Under the pieces are notes generated by a model. It was not told where the DNA came from and ran no database searches. It saw only the letters and a list, made by a program, of their open reading frames with translations. A stretch of 64,000 bases of DNA, from assembly GCA_016869735.1 (NCBI GenBank), contig VGDL01000006.1, forward strand, positions 29,784-93,783, in the 5' to 3' direction. The position numbers and the translations under genes are program-made. Below, in pieces: positions 53,271 through 62,264 of the stretch. The DNA comes from Alphaproteobacteria bacterium. Lineage in GTDB: Bacteria; Pseudomonadota; Alphaproteobacteria; Acetobacterales; Acetobacteraceae. Every line of letters starts with the position of its first letter. Position 1 is the first letter of the stretch.

Positions 53271-53452
53271 GGTGAGGACTCCTTAAGAACTAAACATAGG
53301 CGCTTCGCGCGCCGCTTCCAATCACCAAAGATTGCGGGGGCCGTGCGGCGGGTGTTACAGCGCTGCGTCACGCGTTTTTCACGGAAAACCACGATTTCGA
53401 TGCAAGCCCAGGCCAAAGCCGCGATCAGCCAGCCCAAAGGGCAGGGGGCAGC

Positions 53453-54601
53453 ATGAACCTTGCCCCTTATGCGGTGCTGCCGGAGACCTCTCGCGGGCGG
53501 CTTTACCCGGAAGCGGGCGGCGATGCGCGGTCACCCTTTCAGCGGGACCGCGACCGCATCATCCACGCGACTGCCTTCAGGCGGCTGCAATACAAGACGC
53601 AAGTGTTCATTTACCATGAGGGTGATCATTTCCGCACGCGGCTGACCCATTCGATTGAAGTCGCGCAAATAGCGCGCTCCATCGCCCGGCTACTCCGCCT
53701 TGATGAGGATTTGGCCGAGGCCTTGGCGCTGGCGCATGATCTGGGCCACCCGCCCTTTGGCCACTCAGGCGAAGAAGCGCTGAATGCGGCGATGAAACCC
53801 TATGGTGGTTTTGATCATAACGCGCAGTCCTTGCGTGTCGTGACGCAGTTGGAAGCGCGCTATGCCGGTTTTGATGGGCTGAACCTGACTTGGGAAACGC
53901 TGGAAGGGCTTGCGAAGCATAACGGCCCCTTGCGCCGACCCTCGCCCTATATCGCTGAATATGATGCGCGCCATAAGCTGGATTTGACGAGCTATGCTTC
54001 CGCCGAGGCACAGATTGCCGCCATTGCGGACGACATCGCCTATAATAACCACGATCTGGATGATGGGCTGCGCGCGGGGCTGTTCACCCTGGAAGAAGTG
54101 GGCGCCTTGCCCGTGATTGGCGAAGCACTGGCAGCGGCGCGGGAAGCGGCACCCGATGCACCGGTGGAACGCCTGGCGCCAGAGATGATCCGCCGCGTGA
54201 TTAACCGCATGGTGGGGGATGTGGCGGCTGAGGCGTCGCGGCGTCTGGCCGCGCTGAAACCCATGACCGTTGCAGATATTCGCGCGGCGGACCGGCCCAT
54301 GGTGGTGTTTTCTGAAGACATGGCGCGCGCCAACCTTGCCATTCGCGAATTCCTGTTCCAGCGCATGTATCGGCATTGGCGCGTCAATCGCACCATGGCG
54401 AAATCCAAGCGCGTGGTGCAGGTGTTGTTCAGCCTGCTGCATGGCGGGCCGGCCATGTTGCCGCCGCTTTGGCGCGCCCGCGCCGGAGAGGCCGGGTCCG
54501 CCCAGGCCGCGCTGGTGGTTTGCGATTATATCGCCGGCATGACAGACCGCTTCGCGCTGGAAGAGCACCGGCGCATGACCGACCCCGATATCTCAGGCTG
54601 A
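53453..54601 (+). CDS. dgt: Deoxyguanosinetriphosphate triphosphohydrolase-like protein
   Basis: 382 residues. HD-domain dNTPase motifs: RDRIIHATAFRRLQYKTQVF, RTRLTHSIEVAQIARSI, ALAHDLGHPPFGHSGEEAL (HD) and ADDIAYNNHDLDDGLRAG. Type-2 dGTPases of this length hydrolyse dNTPs to nucleoside and triphosphate. argS follows after seven bases, a common order in alphaproteobacteria. Confidence 0.94.
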   Translation: MNLAPYAVLPETSRGRLYPEAGGDARSPFQRDRDRIIHATAFRRLQYKTQVFIYHEGDHFRTRLTHSIEVAQIARSIARLLRLDEDLAEALALAHDLGHPPFGHSGEEALNAAMKPYGGFDHNAQSLRVVTQLEARYAGFDGLNLTWETLEGLAKHNGPLRRPSPYIAEYDARHKLDLTSYASAEAQIAAIADDIAYNNHDLDDGLRAGLFTLEEVGALPVIGEALAAAREAAPDAPVERLAPEMIRRVINRMVGDVAAEASRRLAALKPMTVADIRAADRPMVVFSEDMARANLAIREFLFQRMYRHWRVNRTMAKSKRVVQVLFSLLHGGPAMLPPLWRARAGEAGSAQAALVVCDYIAGMTDRFALEEHRRMTDPDISG

Positions 54602-54608
54602 AACTTGC

Positions 54609-56444
54609 ATGACCGAAAATATTTTCACCGCCATGGCGGAAGATGTGCGCGCGGCGCTGATGGCGCTTTACCCGGATTTGCCCGCCGAGGTTCTGGCGCG
54701 CGTTCAGGTGGAACCGCCGCGCGATGCGGCGCATGGCGATATGGCAACCAATGCCGCCTTGGTGATTGCCAAGCCCGCGCGCCTGCCGCCGGCCAAGATT
54801 GCCGCGGCGCTGGTCGAAAAACTTGGAACGCTGCCGATGGTTGAGGCGGCCGAAGCGGCGGGGCCTGGCTTTGTCAATTTGCGTTTGCGGGAAAGCTATT
54901 TGGTCGGGCAGGTCAGGAAGGTGCTGGGCGCCGGGCTTGCCTATGGCGATAGCGCGATTGGCGCCGGGCGGCGCGTGAATGTCGAATATGTCTCGGCCAA
55001 TCCGACAGGGCCGATGCATGTCGGGCACTGCCGTGGTGCGGTGGTCGGCGATGCGCTGGCCAATCTTCTGGCCAAGGGAGGTTTTGCGGTTACCAAGGAA
55101 TACTATGTGAATGATGCGGGGGCGCAGGTCGCGGCCCTCGGCTGGGCTGCCTATTGGCGCTACTTGCGCGTGATTGAACCCAATCTTGAGGAATGGACCG
55201 CGGAGCAGGTGGAACGCCGCTTTGGCGTGACGCTGCAATATCGCGGCGATTATCTGGTCGCGGTCGGTGAGGCTTTGGCGGAGCATCACGGCGCATCCAT
55301 GGCACCGCAGCCCATCGAGGGCACGCCAAGCGCGGCCCAGACTGCCGCCGGTGTGGCAAGCGCTCTGGCGCTTGGCTGGTTCGTGGATCGCGCCTGCTTG
55401 GATATGGCGCGCGAACGGGCGGTCGCGATGATGATGATCGCGATCCGTGAGGATTTGGCGCTGCTTGGTGTCACGCAGGATGTGTTCTTGTCCGAACGCG
55501 CGCTGGTGGAAGCGAATGCGACCGATGCCGCGATTGCCGCCCTTGAAGGCAAGGGCCTGCTTTATGAAGGCGTGCTGGAACCGCCCAAGGGCAAGACACC
55601 GGATGATTGGGAACCGCGCCCGCAATTGCTGTTCCGCTCCACGCAATTTGGCGATGATGTTGATCGGCCGCTCAAGAAATCCGATGGCTCCAACACCTAT
55701 TTCGCCAATGACATCGCCTGCCATGCGGATAAGCTCACGCGCGGCTATGATCTGCTGATTGATGTTTGGGGCGCGGATCATGGCGGCTATGTTTCGCGCA
55801 TGGGCGCCGCCGTGAAGGCGCTTTCCGATGGGCGCGTGCCCTTGGAAGTGGTGCTCTGCCAGATTGTGCATGTGATGAAGGCCGGTGAGCCCGTGCGCAT
55901 GTCCAAGCGCGCCGGGACTTATGTGACTTTGCGTGATTTGATCGAGGAAGTGGGCCGCGATGCGGTGCGCTTTACCATGCTGACGCGCAAATCCGACGCC
56001 CAGATGGAATTCGACCTTGATAAGGTTGTCGAGCAAACCCGCGAAAACCCGGTCTTTTACGTGCAATATGCCCATGCGCGCTGCCGGTCCGTATTGCGTC
56101 AGGCGGGTGAGCCTGATGTCGCGAAACTTACCGCCGCACCGCTCGAGCATTTGCGCGACAAGGCGGAATTGGACCTGATCCGGCGCCTGATTTCTTGGCC
56201 GCGGGTGGTGGAAGCCGCCGCTTTGGCGCGGGAGCCGCACCGCATCGCGTTTTTCCTGCATGACTTGGCCGCCGATTTTCATGTATTGTGGAACAGGGGC
56301 CGCGACGATTCGACGCTTCGCTTCATTCGTGAGGATGAGCCCGCCGCCACAGCCGCCAGGTTGGCGCTTGTGGCAGCGACGGCAAGCGTTATTCGGTCCG
56401 GTCTTGGCGTCATGGGGGTGACGCCGGTCGAGGAAATGCGCTGA
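54609..56444 (+). CDS. argS: Arginyl-tRNA synthetase
   Basis: 611 residues. N-terminal additional domain, then HVGH in SANPTGPMHVGHCRG near residue 134, the KMSKS-equivalent MSKR in PVRMSKRAGTYVTL, and a C-terminal anticodon-binding domain (YVQYAHARCRSVLRQAG). Full length. Co-directional with dgt, the SPOR protein and nagZ, forming a compact housekeeping operon. Confidence 0.97.
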   Translation: MTENIFTAMAEDVRAALMALYPDLPAEVLARVQVEPPRDAAHGDMATNAALVIAKPARLPPAKIAAALVEKLGTLPMVEAAEAAGPGFVNLRLRESYLVGQVRKVLGAGLAYGDSAIGAGRRVNVEYVSANPTGPMHVGHCRGAVVGDALANLLAKGGFAVTKEYYVNDAGAQVAALGWAAYWRYLRVIEPNLEEWTAEQVERRFGVTLQYRGDYLVAVGEALAEHHGASMAPQPIEGTPSAAQTAAGVASALALGWFVDRACLDMARERAVAMMMIAIREDLALLGVTQDVFLSERALVEANATDAAIAALEGKGLLYEGVLEPPKGKTPDDWEPRPQLLFRSTQFGDDVDRPLKKSDGSNTYFANDIACHADKLTRGYDLLIDVWGADHGGYVSRMGAAVKALSDGRVPLEVVLCQIVHVMKAGEPVRMSKRAGTYVTLRDLIEEVGRDAVRFTMLTRKSDAQMEFDLDKVVEQTRENPVFYVQYAHARCRSVLRQAGEPDVAKLTAAPLEHLRDKAELDLIRRLISWPRVVEAAALAREPHRIAFFLHDLAADFHVLWNRGRDDSTLRFIREDEPAATAARLALVAATASVIRSGLGVMGVTPVEEMR

Positions 56445-56474
56445 CACTATTCCAGCGCCGATCGGGGGATAGGC

Positions 56475-57260
56475 GTGAGGGAAGTTCCGGTTCCAGCCTA
56501 TAGGCTGGGTCGCAAGACGGGTGGGGGCCCGCCTTGGCGAATGATCATCATCGCGGGGTCTGTCCTGGCGGTGGTGGCATTGATTGCAGCACTCGTCTGG
56601 GGATTTTCGCGCGGGTCATCGCGCAATGCGCCGCTGATCGAAGCGGATGCGCGCCCGATCAAGGTGCGGCCCGATAATCCCGGCGGGCTGCGGGTGCCCA
56701 ATCAGGATGAGCTGATTTTTGACCGCAATCGCAGCGCACGCTCCGCAACATCGGGCGCGCTGGCACCAGAGGCGGAAAACCCGCGCGTGGACCAGCTGCG
56801 CGCGCAATTGGCCGAACGTGCGGCGCAGGAAGCTGCCCGCAGCGCGCCGCCGCCGGCAGCGCCAGCACAGCCAGCCGCGCCACAAGCCGCACCGCGCAGC
56901 GCGCCCCAGGCCGCCGCGCCAGCGCCGCCGGCCACGACTTCTGCGCTGACAGCACCAAGCCTGCCGGCGCCGGTACCGGCCAATGCCGAGCGTTTCGCGC
57001 CAATCGCCAATGGTCGCGCGCAGGTGCAATTGGGCGCCTTGCCAAGTGAAGCGGCGGCACGCGGTGAATGGGACAGGTTGCAAAAGCGTGTGCCGGAATT
57101 GCTTGGCAATCGTCGCGTGAGCTTGGCGCCCTTTGACCGCGAAGGGCAGACGACGCTTTACCGTATCCGAACCGGTGGCTTTACCGATGCGGCGACCGCG
57201 CGGGCGTTTTGCGAGGAAATGAAAACCCGCAACATCCCCTGCATGGCGGTTGGCGGTTAG
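56475..57260 (+). CDS. SPOR-domain cell-envelope protein
   Basis: 261 residues, GTG start. One membrane helix (MIIIAGSVLAVVALIAALVW) near residue 23, a long Ala/Pro-rich periplasmic linker (about 105-175), and a C-terminal SPOR domain (VQLGALPSEAAARGEWDRL...YRIRTGGFTDAATARAFCEE). SPOR domains bind denuded septal peptidoglycan, so a role in division is likely. It sits between argS and nagZ. Confidence 0.9.
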   Translation: MREVPVPAYRLGRKTGGGPPWRMIIIAGSVLAVVALIAALVWGFSRGSSRNAPLIEADARPIKVRPDNPGGLRVPNQDELIFDRNRSARSATSGALAPEAENPRVDQLRAQLAERAAQEAARSAPPPAAPAQPAAPQAAPRSAPQAAAPAPPATTSALTAPSLPAPVPANAERFAPIANGRAQVQLGALPSEAAARGEWDRLQKRVPELLGNRRVSLAPFDREGQTTLYRIRTGGFTDAATARAFCEEMKTRNIPCMAVGG

Positions 57261-57266
57261 GGGCAG

Positions 57267-58298
57267 ATGGCGGCGTCTCGGGCGGCGATACTTGGCCTTT
57301 CGGGGCATAGGCTGACCGTTGAGGAAGCGGCGCTGTGGCGCAAATTTCGCCCGCTGGGCGCCATTCTGTTTGCGCGCAATATCCAGAACCCGGCGCAGTT
57401 GCGCGCGCTGACCAATGATATTCGCGATGTGTTGGGCGCCGCTGCGCCGATCCTGATTGACCAGGAAGGTGGGCGCGTGGCGCGGCTGAAGCCGCCGCAG
57501 TGGGAAGCATTCCCCGCCGCCGCGCGGTTTGAGGGGCAGCCTGAACTCGCGCAGCGCGCCAATGCGTATTTGCTGGGGGCCATGTGTCGCGCCGCGGGCT
57601 TGGATGTGGTTTGCGCGCCCGTTCTGGACTTGCGCCTGCCGGGCGCGCATCAGGTGATTGGGGATCGTGCCTTTAGCGCCGCGCCTGAGGAAATTGCCAG
57701 GCTTGGTGTGGCCTGCATTGCCGGCCTGCAAGCGGCGGGCTGCATTCCCGTGATCAAGCATATCCCAGGCCATGGCCGCGCGATGGCTGACAGCCATCAT
57801 GAATTGCCGCGTGTTGGCGTGGGTGTTGATGCGCTTGCCGATGACATCGCGCCGTTCCGCGCCTTGGCCGCCAGCGGCGCCTGGGCGATGACGGCGCATG
57901 TTCTGTATGAAGCCTGGGATGCGCGCCTGCCGGCCACCCTTTCGCCTGTTGTGATTGACCGCGTCATCCGGGGTGAGATTGGCTTTGATGGCCTGCTGAT
58001 CACGGATGATCTGGCGATGGGGGCCTTGGCCGGCATGGCGAATGACCTGGCCGCCGCCGCGCTTTCCGCCGGCTGCGATGTGGTGCTGCATTGCACGGGT
58101 AGGCTTGAAGATGCGGCGGCTTTGCTGCCCGCTTGCCCGGTGTTGAGCGATGATGCTCTGCGGCGCTTGGCGCTTGCGGATGCGGCACGGCGTGGGTTTG
58201 GCGCTGGGGATATCGCGGCGTTGCGCGGGGTGCGGGAGGGGGTTTTGGCCGCGCCGGTGGTGGCGGTGGGGGAGGCGGACCCGACGGAGCGGGCCTAG
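57267..58298 (+). CDS. nagZ: Beta-N-acetylhexosaminidase
   Basis: 343 residues, GH3. Characteristic KHIPGHGRAMADSHHELPRV loop (catalytic His/Asp dyad) near residue 166 and the nucleophile Asp in LITDDLAMGAL. Releases GlcNAc from recycled muropeptides. Start six bases after the SPOR gene stop. Confidence 0.95.
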   Translation: MAASRAAILGLSGHRLTVEEAALWRKFRPLGAILFARNIQNPAQLRALTNDIRDVLGAAAPILIDQEGGRVARLKPPQWEAFPAAARFEGQPELAQRANAYLLGAMCRAAGLDVVCAPVLDLRLPGAHQVIGDRAFSAAPEEIARLGVACIAGLQAAGCIPVIKHIPGHGRAMADSHHELPRVGVGVDALADDIAPFRALAASGAWAMTAHVLYEAWDARLPATLSPVVIDRVIRGEIGFDGLLITDDLAMGALAGMANDLAAAALSAGCDVVLHCTGRLEDAAALLPACPVLSDDALRRLALADAARRGFGAGDIAALRGVREGVLAAPVVAVGEADPTERA

Positions 58299-58314
58299 GG
58301 GTGCCTGATCCTAT

Positions 58315-58347
58315 TTGTATTGACAATAGCCATACAATTACTACCTT
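58315..58347 (+). promoter_or_regulatory. Promoter/operator of the toxin-antitoxin pair
   Basis: Inverted repeat TTGTAT (58315-58320) - 11 bp - ATACAA (58332-58337) overlapping a consensus -35 TTGACA (58320-58325); a weak -10 TACCTT follows 16 bp later (58342-58347). The layout fits autorepression by the RHH antitoxin. Confidence 0.65.
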
Positions 58348-58371
58348 TGGTCCCGAACATAAGGCCTTGTC

Positions 58372-58653
58372 ATGTCAGCTTCATCGCGCCCCAAGGATGA
58401 TGTCATTCAAATCCGTGCCTCGGCGGAAACCAAGGCGCTGTTCAACCGCGCAGCAGCGATGCGCGGGCAGAAGCTTTCTGAATTCATGCTGGAATGTGCG
58501 CGGCAAGAAGCGCTGGAAACAATTCTGGAACAGCGCGTCTTCCTTCTGAATGATGAGGCGCATGCGCGGTTTGTGAAAATGCTTGATGCGCCGCCGGCGC
58601 CATCAGCCAAGGCCCGCGCCAGGCTGAAGCGGAAAGCGCCTTGGGAGGCGTGA
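58372..58653 (+). CDS. DUF1778 antitoxin (TacA-type)
   Basis: 93 residues. N-terminal ribbon-helix-helix (DVIQIRASAETKALFNRAA, then GQKLSEFMLECARQEA) for DNA binding, and a C-terminal tail that would wrap the toxin. The stop overlaps the toxin start (GTGA), so the pair is translationally coupled. Type II antitoxin of a GNAT toxin. Confidence 0.92.
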   Translation: MSASSRPKDDVIQIRASAETKALFNRAAAMRGQKLSEFMLECARQEALETILEQRVFLLNDEAHARFVKMLDAPPAPSAKARARLKRKAPWEA

Positions 58654-59174
58654 AGCCGCCTTTACTTGCGCCGGCACCTCTCAGCGCCGCGCATGATGTT
58701 GCCGGTTTTTCGAATGGCGTTCACCCATCGCTTGATGCCTGGCTGCGTGAACGGGCGCGGGCGAGTGAGGGGCTTTCGGCCCGCACCTATGTGGTTTGTG
58801 CTGCCGATGCTCCGGCGCGCGTGGTTGGGTATTTTTCCATCTCAACCGCGCTTGAACAGCGCCAAGCGCTGCCTTCGGCAAAACTGCGCCGTGGCATGCC
58901 CGATGAGGTGCCGCTGCTGCTGATCGGGCGGCTCGCTGTTGATGCGGCGTGGCGCGGGCGCGGCTTGGGTTCGGCGTTGCTTGCGGATGCGCTGCGGCGC
59001 TGCCTGGCTGCTTCTGAAATCGCTGGCGTGCGCAGTGTGGTGGCGCATGCGATTGATGAGGAGGCCGAGCGCTTTTATGAGGCGCATGGCTTTGTGCGGA
59101 GCCCCTTAGGCGAGCGGGTGATGCTGATGCCGATTGAGACGGTACGCGACCTGCTTGGTGCAAGGCTTGCCTAA
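58650..59174 (+). CDS. GNAT-family acetyltransferase toxin (TacT-type)
   Basis: 174 residues from GTG 58650. GNAT motif A LLIGRLAVDAAWRGRGLGSALL with the acetyl-CoA loop RGRGLG, and the late Tyr in EEAERFYEAHGFVRSP. TacT-like toxins acetylate the amino acid on aminoacyl-tRNA and halt translation. The 3' end overlaps the convergent downstream gene by four bases. Confidence 0.9.
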   Translation: MKPPLLAPAPLSAAHDVAGFSNGVHPSLDAWLRERARASEGLSARTYVVCAADAPARVVGYFSISTALEQRQALPSAKLRRGMPDEVPLLLIGRLAVDAAWRGRGLGSALLADALRRCLAASEIAGVRSVVAHAIDEEAERFYEAHGFVRSPLGERVMLMPIETVRDLLGARLA

Positions 59175-59983
59175 ACCCGCCCCCACACCCCGGCCCAAAT
59201 CACGGCCATCCTATCCCCCACCCCGCGTGGCATAGGCACAAGCTTCCCCTCTGCCACCCGCCGCAAATCGCGCGCCGCCAGCACAACAGGCAGCGCGGCG
59301 GCCATCAGCGCTTTCGGCACGTCACGCGGCGCGGTTCGCAAGGCTTCCAAACCCTCAGCCGCCATCTCAGCGCAAAGCGCCGAAAGCGCGGGCGCTGTGG
59401 GCGCGCTGATCACCCCCTCAGCACTCAGCCCCACAGCCGCCAGCCGATCAATCGGCAGCAGGCAGCGCCCTTGCGCGGCATGGGCCGTCACGGATCGTAA
59501 TACTCCCGCCAAGCCATACGCCGCGCCAAGGGCGCGGAGCTTCTCGGCCTCTTCAGCACTGCTGCCCAAGGCCAGGCCAGCCGCATAGGCAAAGCCGCCG
59601 GCGGTGCCGCGCAGCCAGGCAACGAAATCCGCCTCGGTCGGGATGCCGGCTTCCTCGGTTTCCGCCTCTCGCGCGTCAATCATGGCGCCAAGCGCTGCGG
59701 GGTCCAGGCTGCCGGCGGTGAGGGCGGCGTGCAGCGGTGCCGCAACCTCATGCCGGCGCGCTTGTTTGCCGGCCTGCGCTTCGTCCAGCACATCGCGCCA
59801 CCATTGCAGGCGTATCAGCGCGGCCATGGGGTGGCTCGCGGCTTCGCGGGCGCGGGCCAATTCATGGTTGAAGGCAATCAGGGTGAAAATGGCCTCGCGC
59901 TGTTCCGGCGGCGCGAAAAGCGCGGCCAGGAAACGGTCCGGGTCATGGGCGCGGGCAAAGGCCGCTATCGGGGAAAGGCTCAC
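59171..59983 (-). CDS. Squalene/phytoene synthase-fold protein, NDUFAF6-like
   Basis: 270 residues. The opening DPDRFLAALFAPPEQREAIFTLIAFNHELARAREAASHP and LIRLQWWRDVLDE match the isoprenoid-synthase fold of NDUFAF6/COG1562 proteins. The Asp-rich DxxxD motifs required for prenyl-diphosphate condensation are not visible, as in the mitochondrial complex I assembly factor. A role in complex I assembly rather than carotenoid or hopanoid synthesis is likely. Confidence 0.85.
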   Translation of the reverse strand: MSLSPIAAFARAHDPDRFLAALFAPPEQREAIFTLIAFNHELARAREAASHPMAALIRLQWWRDVLDEAQAGKQARRHEVAAPLHAALTAGSLDPAALGAMIDAREAETEEAGIPTEADFVAWLRGTAGGFAYAAGLALGSSAEEAEKLRALGAAYGLAGVLRSVTAHAAQGRCLLPIDRLAAVGLSAEGVISAPTAPALSALCAEMAAEGLEALRTAPRDVPKALMAAALPVVLAARDLRRVAEGKLVPMPRGVGDRMAVIWAGVWGRV

Positions 59984-60101
59984 ACTGGCTGATATGCCCG
60001 GCCCCGCCGCGCGCGGGAAGGGTGCGGTTGACGCCTGTGCTGGCCCCGCTTACCTCAAGCGCAGCGTTAATCGCTCACATCTGAGGAACGGAGAAACCCC
60101 C

Positions 60102-60740
60102 ATGGCCTTCAGCCTGCCCGCGCTGCCCTATTCCACCAATGCGCTTGCCGCCAATGGCATGTGCCAGGAAACCCTGGAACTGCATCATGGCAAGCATCAC
60201 AATGCCTATGTCACGGCGCTGAATGGGCTGATCGAAGCCAAGGGCCTGGCCGGCAAGTCGCTGGAAGCGATCTGCGCTGAAGCCGGCAAGGCGGGCGCTG
60301 ATGGCCTGCCGGTGCTGAACCAGGCGGGGCAGCATTACAACCACATCCTGTTCTGGCATGTGATGCAGCCGGGCGGCGGTGGTGATGTGCTGCCGGGCGC
60401 CTTGGCGGCCAAGATTGATAGCGACCTTGGTGGCCTCGCCGCCTTCAAGGAAGCCTTCAAGCAGGCTGGCGTGACGCAATTCGGCTCCGGCTGGGCCTGG
60501 TTGATCATCGGCGCCGATGGCAAGCTGAAGGTGACCAAGACGCCCAATGGCGCCAACCCGATTTCCACCGGTGAAGGCAAGCCGATTCTGGGCGTGGATG
60601 TGTGGGAACACGCCTATTACCTCGATTTCCGCAATGTGCGTCCGAACTACCTGGATAACTTCCTGAACAAGCTGGTGAATTGGGAAGTGGTGGCCGATCT
60701 GATGGGCAAGGGTGGTCTGGCTTCCGGCCAGTCTGCCTAA
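60102..60740 (+). CDS. sodB: Iron superoxide dismutase
   Basis: 212 residues from ATG 60102 with ACGGAG upstream; the long in-frame upstream extension is antisense to the previous gene and rejected. Metal ligands: His in ELHHGKHHNAYV, His in NHILFWHVM, Asp and His in DVWEHAYYLDF. GSGWAWLI and the FWHVMQPGG segment favour an Fe-type enzyme. Converts superoxide to peroxide and oxygen. Confidence 0.95.
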   Translation: MAFSLPALPYSTNALAANGMCQETLELHHGKHHNAYVTALNGLIEAKGLAGKSLEAICAEAGKAGADGLPVLNQAGQHYNHILFWHVMQPGGGGDVLPGALAAKIDSDLGGLAAFKEAFKQAGVTQFGSGWAWLIIGADGKLKVTKTPNGANPISTGEGKPILGVDVWEHAYYLDFRNVRPNYLDNFLNKLVNWEVVADLMGKGGLASGQSA

Positions 60741-60757
60741 TTGGCCGCAGGGCCATG

Positions 60758-60795
60758 AAAAAAGGCGCCGGGGGGTGGCCCTCGGCGCCTTTTTT
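60758..60795. terminator. Bidirectional intrinsic terminator between sodB and yajC
   Basis: AAAAAAGGCGCCG (60758-60770) pairs with CGGCGCCTTTTTT (60783-60795). U-runs on both strands end the convergent sodB and yajC transcripts. Confidence 0.92.
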
Positions 60796-60814
60796 GTGAC
60801 CTTTTGGGAAAGGC

Positions 60815-61162
60815 TCAGCTTTTCGCCTCATCATTCGCGGCTTCGGGGCGCAGCACGCTGCCGATGGTGCCGCGCACCACGGTGACCTTCACATTGGGGG
60901 CGATTTCAGCCTCGATCTCGTCAGAGCCGTCCTTGACCTTGGTGATGGTGGCGACAATGCCGCCCGCCGTCACAACGCGATCCCCGCGCTTCAATTGGCC
61001 GAGCATTTCGCGGTGATCCTTCATTTTTTTCTGTTGCGGGCGAATCAGCAGGAAGTAGAAGACGACGAAAATCAGGATAAGCGGCAGCAATTGCATAACA
61101 ACCGCGGCGGTGCCGCCCGCTTCCTGAGCATAGGCGGGCGCGATGCCAAATAGTTTTTCCAT
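60815..61162 (-). CDS. yajC: Preprotein translocase subunit YajC
   Basis: 115 residues from ATG 61162 (AAGGAA upstream). One membrane helix (VVMQLLPLILIFVVFYFLLI) followed by RPQQKKMKDHREML and GDRVVTAGGIVATITKV, the YajC signature. Associates with SecDF. In many genomes secDF follows; here the downstream neighbour is the convergent sodB. Confidence 0.95.
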   Translation of the reverse strand: MEKLFGIAPAYAQEAGGTAAVVMQLLPLILIFVVFYFLLIRPQQKKMKDHREMLGQLKRGDRVVTAGGIVATITKVKDGSDEIEAEIAPNVKVTVVRGTIGSVLRPEAANDEAKS

Positions 61163-61249
61163 GGTCCGGCATTCCTTTTGCGATGATGGGGCGGAAACTA
61201 GCGGCCGCCCCCTTTCCGTCAATAGCGTCCCGGCCTATTCCGCGCGGCC

Positions 61250-62113
61250 ATGGATCATTCTTCGCTTCTCCCCGCCCTGACCCGCATTGCCGAGGCACTT
61301 GAACGCCTGGCCCCGCCCCCCGCCGCAGCGCCGGACCTGACCGGGGCCGATGCCTTCATCTGGCACCCGGAACCCGTGGCGCGGCTTTCCCTGGTGCCTA
61401 AGGTGGCGGCGGTGCCGATTGACCTGCTGCAGGGGGTTGATCGGCAGAAGGATATCCTGATGGAAAACACGCTGCGCTTTGCGCGCGGCTTCAGCGCCAA
61501 TAACGCCATGCTCTGGGGCGCGCGGGGCACGGGCAAATCATCCCTGGTGAAGGCCGCGCATACGGCGGCGAATAGAGAAGTGCCCGGCAGCCTTGCCCTG
61601 ATTGAAATCCATCGTGAGGACATCAAGACACTGCCGGAATTGCTGCGCTTCCTGCGCGCGGGCACGCGGCGCTGCCTGGTGTTTTGCGATGATCTATCCT
61701 TTGAACGGGAAGATGCGGATTACAAGGCGCTGAAATCCGTGCTGGATGGCGGCATTGAAGGCCGCCCGGCCAATGTGTTGTTCTACGCTACATCCAATCG
61801 CCGGCATTTGATGTCCCGCGACATGATCGAGAATGAACGAAGCGCCGCCATTCATGGCTCTGAGGCGATTGAGGAAAAGGTATCGCTGTCAGATCGCTTC
61901 GGGCTGTGGATTGGGTTCCATAACGCCAATCAGGATACTTTCTTCGCCATGATCGAAGGCTATGCCAAGCATTACGGGCTGGCCGTATCGGTGGAGGATT
62001 TGCACGCGCAGGCGGTGGAATGGTCCGTCACGCGCGGGTCCAGGTCCGGGCGAGTGGCCTGGCAATTCATCCAGGATCTGGCTGGGCGGATGGGTGTGAA
62101 GATTGAAGGCTGA
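61250..62113 (+). CDS. DUF815-family ATPase
   Basis: 287 residues. Walker A GARGTGKSSLVKA near residue 87, Walker B LVFCDDLSFE, and YATSNRRHLMSRDMIENE. An AAA-like P-loop protein, function unknown. Divergent from yajC, a neighbourhood seen in many alphaproteobacteria. Confidence 0.92.
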   Translation: MDHSSLLPALTRIAEALERLAPPPAAAPDLTGADAFIWHPEPVARLSLVPKVAAVPIDLLQGVDRQKDILMENTLRFARGFSANNAMLWGARGTGKSSLVKAAHTAANREVPGSLALIEIHREDIKTLPELLRFLRAGTRRCLVFCDDLSFEREDADYKALKSVLDGGIEGRPANVLFYATSNRRHLMSRDMIENERSAAIHGSEAIEEKVSLSDRFGLWIGFHNANQDTFFAMIEGYAKHYGLAVSVEDLHAQAVEWSVTRGSRSGRVAWQFIQDLAGRMGVKIEG

Positions 62114-62264
62114 GGGTGCGCTTCATTTGATGTTTAACGAAACTGTCACTGTTCGGTGATCATCGCGCCGCAAATCCCTGCATAACGGGTGTCTTGGTTG
62201 TTTCTTGGGAGTCTTTGCTGTTCCCAAAGTCAATCCAAGGCAGAGCAGTGAGGATTTTTGGTTT

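Noticed and set aside
54429..56447. 672-codon antisense open frame across argS
   Set aside because: GC-rich shadow of a clear arginyl-tRNA synthetase; the translation is His/Arg/Gln-rich and has no family features.
59604..60101. Long N-terminal extension of sodB
   Set aside because: The extension is antisense to the NDUFAF6-like gene; the dismutase family starts at 60102 where a ribosome site exists.
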